DNA of 64,000 nt. Source: CAYOOT01 sp964405665 (GTDB taxonomy: Bacteria > Bdellovibrionota_C > UBA2361 > SZUA-149 > CAZDWZ01). Position 1 is the stretch's first letter; every line of letters begins with the position of its first letter. Of this stretch, positions 51,745-60,463 are shown piece by piece. The position numbers were made by a program, and so were the translations under genes. The notes under the pieces are model-generated. The model was not told where the DNA came from. It did no database searches and worked only from the letters and a program-made list of their open reading frames with translations. Where the stretch lies: NCBI GenBank assembly GCA_964405665.1, contig CAYOOT010000006.1, forward strand, positions 1-64,000, written 5' to 3'.

Positions 51745-53330
51745 TCTTGAAAACATTTTTCGCAGTAAATTATCTTATTCGAATTTCCTTTAAAGCTGGA
51801 TTCCAAAGGTGTAGCGCATTTAGAGCAGAAAGTCTTTAGCAGTTTTCTGGGATTTCTCAGACCCAAGCGCTTAGTATGGCGAATATCGTGATGAAGGTGC
51901 GGTAGCGGTAAATTTGATTTCTTTAAAAAATCCAACTCCGATTTTTGGATTTTAAAGGACCGACCGGAAGCTTCACAATGAAGTACTTTCGTTAAAATCC
52001 CCGGATCGACCTCGCTAATAGTTTCAGGTAAGTTTTGTGTTGCCGAAGAAGTATTTTCTTTAAAATCTTTCCAGAGCAGTCCAGCGGATAAAGCTTCTTC
52101 TTTGGTGAGCGGGAAATATTCCTGGGCCACGGATTCATTATAAGCAAACGGAGAGTTTTTAATAGGGAAATATTGCCCCCATTCTTTTGTTTCTTTCATC
52201 TGCAAAATAATTTTTTCTCTTAATTTTACAAAATCTTCTTGGGAGTATTCTTTATTAAGAATACTAAATTTCCCCTGTCTTAAGCCGACACAGCCGAATA
52301 AATCGGAAGAATTAAAACAATGCGAGCTATACCAGGTATTATGTGTTTCGCTGATCTTGGAAGAAAAACCGGAATTTGTATTTTTGTAGCAACCTTCAAT
52401 TTCAATGCAAAAATCTTGCTCCAAAGTTTCCGTTAAATCCAGAGAATTTCTTCCGCCCCAGGCATCGCGGCAATGAAAGATGTTTTCGGAGTTCCGGCAA
52501 TTAAAACTGTTAAAAGCATTTTTATTATTTTCTAAATAATCTCCCGAAAAATTTTCATTATTGGCGCCATTATAAAATTTAAAAGGATGAGTTAAGGAAA
52601 ATTCTTCGAATTTCTTTTTAAAAGCTGTTATTTTGGAATATTTTTCCAGTTCCAAGGAATTTAAGACCTTAAAATATTCTTCTTTGGTGTATTGTTTATT
52701 GAAAATACAATAAGTTTTATTGTTTAAATTGACACAAGCTGTGCAATAAGAGCAACCTATTAAGTTTCTGGAAAAATTACAATTAGTGCAATTGACGAGA
52801 TTCTCTGAAAAACTGCAAAAGTAGCAATTTTTTCCATTTAAAATTTCATAACAAAGCTCTCCCTTTTCCAAATAAGTGCAATCCAGACATTCAGTGCAGG
52901 TTTGATACCACATGCCATACATACATTCTCTGGAATTATTACTACAGAAAACCAGATAGCAATCTTTATTTTTTTCGCACTGATTGGTGTATTCACAGTT
53001 TTCGCTTTGCGGACATCTGAGGGCACATTGAGGTACTACTGAGAATAGATCTATAAATTGTTCAAAAAATGTTTTATTAAAATCATATGTTCTTCCGTAT
53101 TTCAGGGCATTCCAATTGTCCGACCACCAATATTGTTGAGAATAAACAGGGAAACTTGTTCCTGTATCAAAAATTGAAATAATATTTTCTTTTGTAGCAT
53201 CGCAAGTTCTTTTATAAAGAGTTCTTTCATTTCGCCAGGCCAATCTTTTTCTGGATCTTTCTTCACTGCTTATTGAAGGAATAGGAATATCTAATTTTAA
53301 ATATAGTTCTTTTTCCAGATTATTATCCAT
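51732..53330 (-). CDS. Cysteine-rich repeat protein, full length (family member D)
   Basis: A 532-residue member. The N-terminal module is shortened and starts with the ELYLKLDIPIPS segment, then RNERTLYKRTCDATKENI. Two Cys-rich regions end in CTACVNLNNKTYC then NKQYTKEEY, and in LFGCVGLRQGKFS then NKEYSQEDF. Then come EWGQYFP and SPFAYNES, and a C-terminal module with CSKC and YCEKCFQ. Its 3' end overlaps the acvB start by 13-25 bases, so it is the first gene of an operon with acvB, mprF and DUF1003. No signal peptide. Function unknown. Confidence 0.8.
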   Translation of the reverse strand: MDNNLEKELYLKLDIPIPSISSEERSRKRLAWRNERTLYKRTCDATKENIISIFDTGTSFPVYSQQYWWSDNWNALKYGRTYDFNKTFFEQFIDLFSVVPQCALRCPQSENCEYTNQCEKNKDCYLVFCSNNSRECMYGMWYQTCTECLDCTYLEKGELCYEILNGKNCYFCSFSENLVNCTNCNFSRNLIGCSYCTACVNLNNKTYCIFNKQYTKEEYFKVLNSLELEKYSKITAFKKKFEEFSLTHPFKFYNGANNENFSGDYLENNKNAFNSFNCRNSENIFHCRDAWGGRNSLDLTETLEQDFCIEIEGCYKNTNSGFSSKISETHNTWYSSHCFNSSDLFGCVGLRQGKFSILNKEYSQEDFVKLREKIILQMKETKEWGQYFPIKNSPFAYNESVAQEYFPLTKEEALSAGLLWKDFKENTSSATQNLPETISEVDPGILTKVLHCEASGRSFKIQKSELDFLKKSNLPLPHLHHDIRHTKRLGLRNPRKLLKTFCSKCATPLESSFKGNSNKIIYCEKCFQECLS

Positions 53331-53404
53331 GGTTTGTGCAAATTTTATGCGAAACGAATAAATTTTGTTTGCAGATTATGCTTAAAAGACATGAAAATCA
53401 AGCA

Positions 53405-54514
53405 CTAATACTTGGGTAATGGTTTACGCAACACTTTCTTAAAAACCCAGCGGAGTGGAATTTTAAAACATTTATAAAAAAGTTGAAGACCAAAAAACCA
53501 CCAGGAGTTAATGAAAAACCACTCTTTTAAAAAAATGAAAAAACCGATTACAGGCTTTGAATATTTGGGGTTTTTTTTTACACGCCAGTATAAAGTTAAT
53601 CTACTAATAATCACCCTGATTGGATGTTGTAGTGCTAAACTTCTTTCAAAAACTTCAATTTTTTCTTGCACTGAATAATACTTGGGACTAAGCTTACTCA
53701 AGACGTTCGAAGGAATATCAATAAAATTATTTTCAGATAAAATTTTTAAAGGTTCTAAAATATAATTTCTCACCCGGGCCTCTTCTACAGAAGAAATAAA
53801 CTGCTGCCAATTAATTCTTCCTTTGGCCAGGCGCTCAATAGTGACAACATCATTTACCCAATATAAAGAAGTCCCTTGTAGGTAAACGGCATGTACGCAA
53901 ATATGAAAAAGCTGATCTGTGAAATCTAGCATTCTCATAGAAGTACTGGGAAGCTGTATTTCTATGGCCCGTTCCCAAAACTGTTCATTTCCTTCAGGCA
54001 TAAACTCAAATAACCTATGATGTAAATCAATACTGATATCGTTTTCTTTTTTAAAAGTAATTGCATGAAAGGCACTGCGATCGAAGTGATATTGCATTTC
54101 ATTTGTTAACAAGGAAGACGCCTTGTTGATATGTTCCGGCGGTATAAGTAAATCTAAATCCCTCATCATTCTTTTGCCGGCGCTTTCCGGGTTTGTCAAA
54201 AGAATGGCCGCACCCTTTAAAACAATATTGGGTATTTTATTTTGATTGAAACATTTTATTATATTTTCAAATTTTTTAATCTGCAATTCATTTTGGAATA
54301 ATGTTCGAATATATGATTCCTGAAGTTTATTTATTATCTCCTCATTTTTTTCAACTGCAGCGATTGTTGAATATAATGCCGGGAATAATCTTTCTTTATT
54401 ATAATTATTTTGCTCATCAAAGTTATATTGAGCTTTCCATTCCTTCCAATATTTTAAGGCGATCTGAGGACGTTGAATGCAACAGTTGATTAAGAGAAGT
54501 TGTTCTTTATTCAT
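53405..54514 (-). CDS. Uncharacterised nucleotidyltransferase-family protein (NTP_transf_5-like)
   Basis: A 369-residue protein. The central part IPNIVLKGAAILLTNPE, then MMRDLDLLIPPEH, and later ISIDLHHRLFE are the core motifs of the NTP_transf_5 group (nucleotidyltransferase fold with DxD-like acidic residues). Such genes often lie near surface-polysaccharide loci, but none is evident here. It stands alone on the minus strand between two gaps. Substrate unknown. Confidence 0.78.
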   Translation of the reverse strand: MNKEQLLLINCCIQRPQIALKYWKEWKAQYNFDEQNNYNKERLFPALYSTIAAVEKNEEIINKLQESYIRTLFQNELQIKKFENIIKCFNQNKIPNIVLKGAAILLTNPESAGKRMMRDLDLLIPPEHINKASSLLTNEMQYHFDRSAFHAITFKKENDISIDLHHRLFEFMPEGNEQFWERAIEIQLPSTSMRMLDFTDQLFHICVHAVYLQGTSLYWVNDVVTIERLAKGRINWQQFISSVEEARVRNYILEPLKILSENNFIDIPSNVLSKLSPKYYSVQEKIEVFERSLALQHPIRVIISRLTLYWRVKKNPKYSKPVIGFFIFLKEWFFINSWWFFGLQLFYKCFKIPLRWVFKKVLRKPLPKY

Positions 54515-54717
54515 CTGAGGCCAGATTGATTTTTAAATTTTATATAAGAATTATATTTATAATCGACATTTCAGTTAAAAATCATAAGCCATTAATTATT
54601 CTCAACTTTACAGCTTTTACTCACTAAGAGTAAGTAATTTTTCACCTTTTCAATTTCCACTATTCCCTAGACTATCTTTTTTCCCCATTTGATCTTAAAT
54701 AATAACTCTATATTTAT

Positions 54718-55098
54718 ATGCATACCGACAAATCACTTCATATTATTGGCGCTTCTGGTTTTGAAAATGACAGTTCAATTAAAGTGGATCTCTGGTCAAG
54801 AAAAAAACGCTTACTTAGAGGAATTAAAGCTGCACTAATTGCTATTTTGGTATTTGCAGTTTCTCTGTTTATTCCGATATTGCATTTCATAGTGAGCCCC
54901 TTGCTTCTTATTGTAGGAATAATTTGGGTTTTTTTAGAGAGCAGAAAAAAGGGAATAATCCTGCAAGGCAATGTTATTTGTCCCCAATGCAAATTTGCAA
55001 ATAACTTAAAGGGGCTTCCAATTTTTTCAAATATTTACATTGAATGTAAGAATTGCCATCAACAATTATTTGTTGAGGAAATAAAAAATCTTAATTAA
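54718..55098 (+). CDS. Small membrane protein with C-terminal zinc ribbon
   Basis: A 126-residue protein of unknown function. Two adjacent hydrophobic helices (about residues 36-72) are followed by a zinc-ribbon pattern: CPQC near 89 and CKNC near 113. It may sit in the inner membrane with the ribbon in the cytoplasm. The 203-base gap upstream shows no other gene. No recognisable family. Confidence 0.6.
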   Translation: MHTDKSLHIIGASGFENDSSIKVDLWSRKKRLLRGIKAALIAILVFAVSLFIPILHFIVSPLLLIVGIIWVFLESRKKGIILQGNVICPQCKFANNLKGLPIFSNIYIECKNCHQQLFVEEIKNLN

Positions 55099-55120
55099 AA
55101 ATGTTACTTATTTAATATAT

Positions 55121-56434
55121 CTATTGTCTTTTCTCCCCCACTAAATATGCAACTAATGGCAGATTTTGTTTGTTAATAATTAAGCTATGCTCGCAGCTAG
55201 TTAGTAGTTGCAACTGATTTTTTGTTGGTAAATTATTACTCTTTAGTTCAAAGGCAGTTCCCTCAAAATAGAAGTCAATTTCTGCTTTTGTTGTATCTGA
55301 GTATAAATAACTTGGTCGATTAACTTCTTCATGCCTTAAAAACTGAGTTGAAAAAGCAGATTCATGGAGATTTAAATTCCAATCAATTTGTTCTAAGTAA
55401 TTTCTCCGAATATTATTTCCTATAGCTTGCAAAACCCTGCTGATATAGGGATCAATTGCATATATTTTTTTAAGTTTTACAGGTAAAAATTTGCCTTTTT
55501 GAGGATCAAAGCGGCCAATAGTTCTAATCGAAAAATGATCCTCCTGGATTTCAAGTAAGGAACGAATAGTATTAGCACTTAAAATATCAGTATTCTTTTT
55601 AAGGGCTTCGAATGAAACTCTGGAATTGATAGTTTCGATCAATCTTTTACAAACCGCCCTTAAGCTTTGCTCTTGGGTTCTAATTGTACTCCAAGCACCC
55701 AGGATCCAATCCTCATAAACTCTAAATGTTTCATCGGATATTATTTGTTTAAACATTTTTTCTGCTAAAACTTTAGGAAAGCCGCCATGCAGTAGATAAT
55801 CTTGCCAGGAATTTGTTAACTCATGCTTACAGGCATTGAGCCAATTCTGAGTTATGTCCCTAAAGGATAGATTATTGAAGTTCAAGGCTAGTTCAGGATA
55901 AAACATGTCAATATATTCTCTAAAGCTCCAAGGTCTTGCAAAAATAACTTTCCCCTCTCCTTTTCTTCCGGGAAGTCTTTCCCCTGACTCTAATATGTGG
56001 CGTGCTTCGCTGCCTGTGCACCAGAGCCTTACATTTTTAAGCTTTCCCTCTTGATAGAGAGACCTTAATGCCAGATGCCAGCCTTCAACTGATTGTACTT
56101 CATCTAAAACAATGGACGTTTTTCCTTTTATATCTTTGCTTAACTGTTCAGCTAAATCTTTCTTATTGATAATCGTAGAGCAATCTAAAAATGAAATTGT
56201 TTCTGAATCGTTTAGTTGGCTAAGCCAGAGCTTTAGGGAAGATGTTTTACCAATCTGTCTTGGCCCATAAAGTAAAGAAATCGAGCCAAAAGCCGTATTA
56301 AAAATCTTTAATGGTATTGCAGATTTCTCAAAAAGACCTTTCTCTCCCCATATTTTTTTAGAACTTTCAATAGCGGGATCTTCGGTTAATATACTGAAAT
56401 TATTTGATAAATTTGAATTTATAATTATCCGCAT
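55121..56434 (-). CDS. AAA+ ATPase with DUF4143 domain
   Basis: A 437-residue protein of the AAA_14/DUF4143 type. Walker A is LLYGPRQIGKTSSLKLWL near residue 55, Walker B SIVLDEVQSVEGW near 107, and the winged-helix/nuclease-like DUF4143 part includes WQDYLLHGGFPKVL and later YSDTTKAEIDFYFEG. Proteins of this group are common in archaea and anaerobes, with many copies per genome. Some are thought to belong to defence or mobile systems; function is not proven. Confidence 0.85.
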   Translation of the reverse strand: MRIIINSNLSNNFSILTEDPAIESSKKIWGEKGLFEKSAIPLKIFNTAFGSISLLYGPRQIGKTSSLKLWLSQLNDSETISFLDCSTIINKKDLAEQLSKDIKGKTSIVLDEVQSVEGWHLALRSLYQEGKLKNVRLWCTGSEARHILESGERLPGRKGEGKVIFARPWSFREYIDMFYPELALNFNNLSFRDITQNWLNACKHELTNSWQDYLLHGGFPKVLAEKMFKQIISDETFRVYEDWILGAWSTIRTQEQSLRAVCKRLIETINSRVSFEALKKNTDILSANTIRSLLEIQEDHFSIRTIGRFDPQKGKFLPVKLKKIYAIDPYISRVLQAIGNNIRRNYLEQIDWNLNLHESAFSTQFLRHEEVNRPSYLYSDTTKAEIDFYFEGTAFELKSNNLPTKNQLQLLTSCEHSLIINKQNLPLVAYLVGEKRQ

Positions 56435-56508
56435 CTGTATTGAGGATAATATGAAATTATATCTTTGTAAAGAAATTTTTTTATTTATTTTGAACCGCCT
56501 TAAAATAT

Positions 56509-56922
56509 TTACTCATTTCGTATTTTCATTCTTTTCGCATAGCGGGCATCAGGACAGCAGCGTGGAATCGGTAAATTCATTTTTTTATAAAATTCAAATT
56601 CTTGAAGGATTATTTTATAATTTTTAGCGCTAATTTCACAACTTAAGATTTCTTTGCAAATATCTGCAGAAGCTTCTTGGAGATCGTCAGGTAAAACGAA
56701 AGTCTGTTCCCGATAATCTTTTTTGTTTTCCTCTTGCCAGCGGTAACCACTAGCAAGAGCGTTTTCTTTTTCTAAAGGGAATTTTTCATGGGCCACACTT
56801 TCATTATAGGCAAAGGGAGAGAGTTGTTTTGGAAAAAACTTCCCCCATTCCTTTGTTTTTTGCATTTGCTGGATAATTAAAGCTTTTAATTTAGCATACT
56901 CATTCGGCGAATATTCTTTATT
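56509..56922 (-). pseudogene. Cysteine-rich family remnant (member E)
   Basis: Only the region from the second NKEYSPNEY motif to the start of the C-terminal module survives: NKEYSPNEY, EWGKFFPKQLSPFAYNES and LPIPRCCPDARYAKRMKIRN. An in-frame stop lies immediately upstream at 56923-56925, and the final zinc ribbon is missing downstream. The part matches members C and D closely, so it is a truncated copy, lacking both Cys-rich regions. An open frame starts at an internal ATG (56865) but a product is unlikely to be functional. It abuts a TrmB-like remnant on the other strand. Confidence 0.75.
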
Positions 56923-56927
56923 TTAAA

Positions 56928-57334
56928 ATGAGTCCTGCAGCCTTAGCTAAAAAATTAAAAGCCCCCGGCACCACAATGCAAAATATTTTACTGCGCTTAG
57001 AGAGAAAGGGTTTTGCCACAGTCAATGAAAGTAACAAAACACTAACTTATAATGCCCTGCATTTGCCAGGAAAGTATATGAAAGTGGCAAATATTCTCCC
57101 AAATCCCATAAAGGATATAAGTGGATTCCGGAAAGTTTATATCCCTTTGTTATTGAAATGAATATCTATGATGGCAAAGTTTCCTATTTAACTTATGTGA
57201 GAAATGAAATTATCGGAGTGATTATCGAAAACGATTATATTTATCAAATGCATAACTCGATGTGGAATTTGGTTTGGGATCTTTTGCCGGGGCCGGGATT
57301 AATTCGAGGCAAAAGTAATAAACAAAAGAAATAA
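56928..57334 (+). pseudogene. Decayed TrmB-type regulator
   Basis: The first part (56928-57060) reads as the end of a winged helix: SPAALAKKLKAPGTTMQNIL then LRLERKGFATV. The frame then changes and the C-terminal part typical of TrmB-like proteins reads in another frame from about 57074 to 57334: GYKWIPESLYPFVIEMNIYD, then IIGVIIEND. The N-terminus before the helix-turn-helix and the middle are missing. It faces the cysteine-rich remnant across a junction of about five bases. Confidence 0.65.
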
Positions 57335-57339
57335 TATTT

Positions 57340-58065
57340 TTAAGTATTTTTTATTATCAAGGATATTGCCGATATTAATAAGATAATATCAACTATTCTT
57401 TTATATAAAGCTTCCGGAATAGTTTTGTAGAATTTATTTCCAAATAAAATACCGATGATAAAAAATGGTAAGCTTAGGACAACTAAGCGAATTACTTCTT
57501 GATCAAGCAGGCCGCTGCCACTGATAAAAATAATTCTTAATAAATTAGAAAAAGATAAAGCCATGATTAAAGTAGCGCGAAAAGCCTTAATCTCAGGCAG
57601 AATCTTTTTGTAATAGATTACCAAAAAAGGACCTCCTGTGCCGATACTGCCTTGAAATCCTCCGAACAATAAGCCATAGATCGATGCAGAAAAATTATTT
57701 TCTTTGCTGACGACAAGATTCGAGAAAAAATAACTTTTTATTAGAAAGGAGATAATTAAGGCTGCAAGAATTAAGCTTAAGATATTTCCAGAAAGTATTT
57801 TCAGTAAGAACGTACCCAACAATGTTCCGGGAATCATTCCTAATAAAAAAAATTTAGATTTATTCCAAGCAATATCTTTGTAGTTTTTAAAGATTAAAAA
57901 ACCGATAAGAAATTGAAAAATTGCTACAACATTAATTCCAGTTTTTATCGGAATCAATAAGGCCAGTAGCGGCACAGAAATTAAACCACCACCAAAACCA
58001 AAGACTGCCTCACCAATAAAAGCAAAAGTAATGATTAGAACACAGATTACAGTAGTAAAAATCAA
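57340..58065 (-). CDS. TauE/SafE-family membrane transporter
   Basis: A 241-residue protein with about eight hydrophobic helices. The typical motifs are GEAVFGFGGGLISVPLLALL in the first half and GFQGSIGTGGPFLVIYY in the second, the two related repeats of the family. Substrates are sulfite, sulfoacetate or other organic anions in known members. The start is taken as a TTG at 58065 that overlaps the stop of the upstream permease gene (TTGA); the frame extends to 58104. Last gene of the ABC-2 operon. Confidence 0.82.
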   Translation of the reverse strand: MIFTTVICVLIITFAFIGEAVFGFGGGLISVPLLALLIPIKTGINVVAIFQFLIGFLIFKNYKDIAWNKSKFFLLGMIPGTLLGTFLLKILSGNILSLILAALIISFLIKSYFFSNLVVSKENNFSASIYGLLFGGFQGSIGTGGPFLVIYYKKILPEIKAFRATLIMALSFSNLLRIIFISGSGLLDQEVIRLVVLSLPFFIIGILFGNKFYKTIPEALYKRIVDIILLISAISLIIKNT

Positions 58066-58856
58066 TTTCCCACCGAAGTGTATCGGGCAACTCCCAACCT
58101 CCAAAAAAAGCGGGCAATAAAACTAAAGACAAGGGCGACTAGTGGAGTAAGGGCGCAATAAAAATAAAACTCTTCTTTTTTTAGAAAATAAGTTGCCGGA
58201 AAGAAAGCAATAAAAGCAAAGGGAATTACCCAACAGAGCAGGAACTGTAAGATCTTATTGTAAATAGTAATCGGATAGCGACCGAAGTTGATTAAATTAA
58301 AAATAGGAGCACTGATTCCCAGACGATCTTCAAAATGAAAAGAAAGTGAGGAGACAATTACAAAGACTGCCAATAAAATAATACTGCTGGAGATTACACT
58401 GGTAATCATCCAAAGAATATCCAGAAAGGAAAAACTAATGCTTAATTGGCCTGAACTATAAATTACTAAACCCAGTCCCAGTAAGAATGTTCCAAAACTC
58501 TCCAGATTAAATGATTCAAAGAGAATCTGGGCCAGAGAATTTACCGGACGAAGTAAAATTCGGTCAAACTGTCCTTGAATAATATACTTATCGGAAAAGT
58601 TGTAGAGATTAATTGCCACCAACATAAATAAAGCCAGTCCCATATTGGCAATGCCAAAAATAAAAAATATTTCCTCTCGCTTCCAACCTTGAATGGAAGT
58701 GACACTTTCTCCATTGATTAAGAAAAATACATAAAGCAGTCCGGAACAAGCGGCAATCGTATTGGCAATCAGGGAAATAATAAAATCAGTTTTATATTCA
58801 GCACGGGTTTTAATAAATTGAACAAAGTAGGCAAAGAATATGGAGAGCGTATTCAT
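58062..58856 (-). CDS. ABC-2 family transporter permease (second subunit)
   Basis: A 264-residue protein with six predicted helices, similar in pattern to the permease at 59654. Recognisable features are YIIQGQFDRILLRPVNSLAQILFES, which mirrors the first permease's IVKTGQISNYLLRPVSFHLM. Together with the ATPase at 60463 and the other permease it makes a complete heteromeric exporter of the PF06182 type. Substrate unknown. It starts at the stop of the nucleotidyltransferase-like gene, one-base overlap. Confidence 0.85.
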   Translation of the reverse strand: MNTLSIFFAYFVQFIKTRAEYKTDFIISLIANTIAACSGLLYVFFLINGESVTSIQGWKREEIFFIFGIANMGLALFMLVAINLYNFSDKYIIQGQFDRILLRPVNSLAQILFESFNLESFGTFLLGLGLVIYSSGQLSISFSFLDILWMITSVISSSIILLAVFVIVSSLSFHFEDRLGISAPIFNLINFGRYPITIYNKILQFLLCWVIPFAFIAFFPATYFLKKEEFYFYCALTPLVALVFSFIARFFWRLGVARYTSVGN

Positions 58857-59425
58857 TATTGCTGTTTTTGAAGAATTTTATTCAAAATTTCTAATTCTTT
58901 TTGACCATAATTTGCAGTTAGTTTTTTTAAAAGTTCCATATTAAGCTCTTCTGCAGAAACTTTTAATACATTCTGAATATCTTCCAAATCTTTTGCACTA
59001 CCAGCAAATATTTTCATGGAAATAAAATCTTCCAAAGAACAGATATTGATAGTTTGATTATTAAATGCAGCTGAAACAGTTCTTTTTATAAAAGAATCAT
59101 CCAAGCCCTTAATTCCAAGTATTAGATCTACTTTATTGGAGTAAGAATCACTGACCGCTATTAATCCCTTTAAAGGATCTTCAAAATCGGGCTCATGATA
59201 CTGAACAGAATATCCTCTATCTTGAAAATCATTTAATAAGCTTTTTATTGTTGAGGAGCTTTGTTGTAGAAAGATTATTGCATCAATATCAAGACTGGCT
59301 CTCACTGAACCATAATAAGAAGCAGCGAAAGCTCCAATAATGCCATAATTAATATTCTTTTCTTTAAATAACTCTATCAAGTCTAGAAGTAAGAAGATGG
59401 ATTGTCCAGTGGCAGTTGTTTTCAT
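58856..59425 (-). CDS. Nucleotidyltransferase-fold protein (AbiEii/DUF6036-like)
   Basis: A 189-residue protein of the nucleotidyltransferase superfamily. The core reads YGIIGAFAASYYGSVRASLD then IDAIIFL, matching the GG-A-x-H-G...R-x-T-x-D-x-D pattern with Ser/Ala replacements. Later DLILG and the SLEDFISMKIFAGSAKDLEDI segment are typical of AbiEii-like and DUF6036 proteins. It is preceded by a 53-residue gene five bases upstream. The pair sits between two permease genes of one ABC exporter. A toxin-antitoxin role is possible but not shown. Confidence 0.8.
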   Translation of the reverse strand: MKTTATGQSIFLLLDLIELFKEKNINYGIIGAFAASYYGSVRASLDIDAIIFLQQSSSTIKSLLNDFQDRGYSVQYHEPDFEDPLKGLIAVSDSYSNKVDLILGIKGLDDSFIKRTVSAAFNNQTINICSLEDFISMKIFAGSAKDLEDIQNVLKVSAEELNMELLKKLTANYGQKELEILNKILQKQQ

Positions 59426-59430
59426 AATAA

Positions 59431-59592
59431 TTATTTATTTCTTTTTTGTTCTCTGCTTTTTTTTCCAACATGGAAAATTTTTGCCAGTTCTGTAGTGTGA
59501 TTGACGAATGCTTGCAATCTTTCAGCTTTACTCATTTTCTTATGAGCTTCTAATAGATCCTCTCTTGATTTTTCATTTAGTTTTGATTTCAT
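59431..59592 (-). CDS. Small 53-residue protein paired with nucleotidyltransferase
   Basis: Reading 59592 to 59431 on the minus strand gives a 53-residue basic, helical protein: MKSKLNEKSREDLLEAHKK, then MSKAERLQAFVNHTTELA and a Lys/Arg-rich end. Its stop lies five bases before the nucleotidyltransferase ATG. Small ORFs of this kind with a KAERLQAF-type helix are seen beside such nucleotidyltransferases in other genomes, as far as I recall. It could be an antitoxin-like or binding partner. Confidence 0.6.
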   Translation of the reverse strand: MKSKLNEKSREDLLEAHKKMSKAERLQAFVNHTTELAKIFHVGKKSREQKRNK

Positions 59593-59653
59593 TTATATAA
59601 AATAACACATAAATGATTAATTTTATAGTCTCATTCTTAGACAAGCGCAAACT

Positions 59654-60463
59654 TTAGCCTCCTTGCAGAGTTAGGCTTTTAATGGATTTTTTCCAAAAAA
59701 GTTGCACCAAGATAACAAGCAAGATACTCCAAAGAGTAGCTGCAACATAACTGTTGATTAGCTCTTCTTTACTTAGTTTTCCTAGATAAGCCTGCATTGG
59801 GATATAGGTAATATATTTAAAAGGCATCAGATCTAAAATATCTTTAAATGCCTTAGGAAAGAAACTGAGCGGAAGAAGCAATCCGGAGAATAATTGCAAT
59901 AAAAAGTATTTTGCCCGAGAAATTCCTTGAATGGATTTTAGACTAAAAGCAAGTAAGCCAATTAAAAAATTAACTTCAGCAAGAATCATAAAACTTCCCA
60001 CAGTAAGCAGTAGAAAATGAATACCTGCTGAGAAATTTGCCGGAAACGATATTGGATAGAGATAAAATACGGCCAAACAAATGGGAGCGGTAAAAAATAA
60101 TATTCTAAATAAAGATTCTCCCACGGCCTTAGCCAGCATCATTAAATGAAAACTAACAGGACGCAGCAAGTAATTACTGATTTGTCCCGTTTTTACAATA
60201 TCATCGATTTCTTCATCGACATTGGAAAAATAAAAGCTGCGGGCAATCCAACCAATGGCAATATAGGTAATCATTTCATTGAGCTTAAATCCATTAATCG
60301 CCCCATTAGGATTACCGCTATAGACTGCTTCCCAGATGTAATAGTGCACTGTGATAAAAAGAATATAAGTGAGGATACCGGTGTAGAATCTCATGCGATA
60401 AGAAAGAATCGAGAGAAAGGAAAGATTGATGTAACTAAAATAAGGACCTAGTTTTTCCAGCAT
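59654..60463 (-). CDS. ABC-2 family transporter permease (first subunit)
   Basis: A 269-residue inner-membrane protein with six predicted helices. Family features include ITYIAIGWIARSFYFSNVDEEI, IVKTGQISNYLLRPVSFHLM and FFPKAFKDILDLMPFKYITYIP. Its start overlaps the ATPase stop by one base, so it is the partner of that ATPase. The second permease comes after two unrelated genes. Confidence 0.87.
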   Translation of the reverse strand: MLEKLGPYFSYINLSFLSILSYRMRFYTGILTYILFITVHYYIWEAVYSGNPNGAINGFKLNEMITYIAIGWIARSFYFSNVDEEIDDIVKTGQISNYLLRPVSFHLMMLAKAVGESLFRILFFTAPICLAVFYLYPISFPANFSAGIHFLLLTVGSFMILAEVNFLIGLLAFSLKSIQGISRAKYFLLQLFSGLLLPLSFFPKAFKDILDLMPFKYITYIPMQAYLGKLSKEELINSYVAATLWSILLVILVQLFWKKSIKSLTLQGG

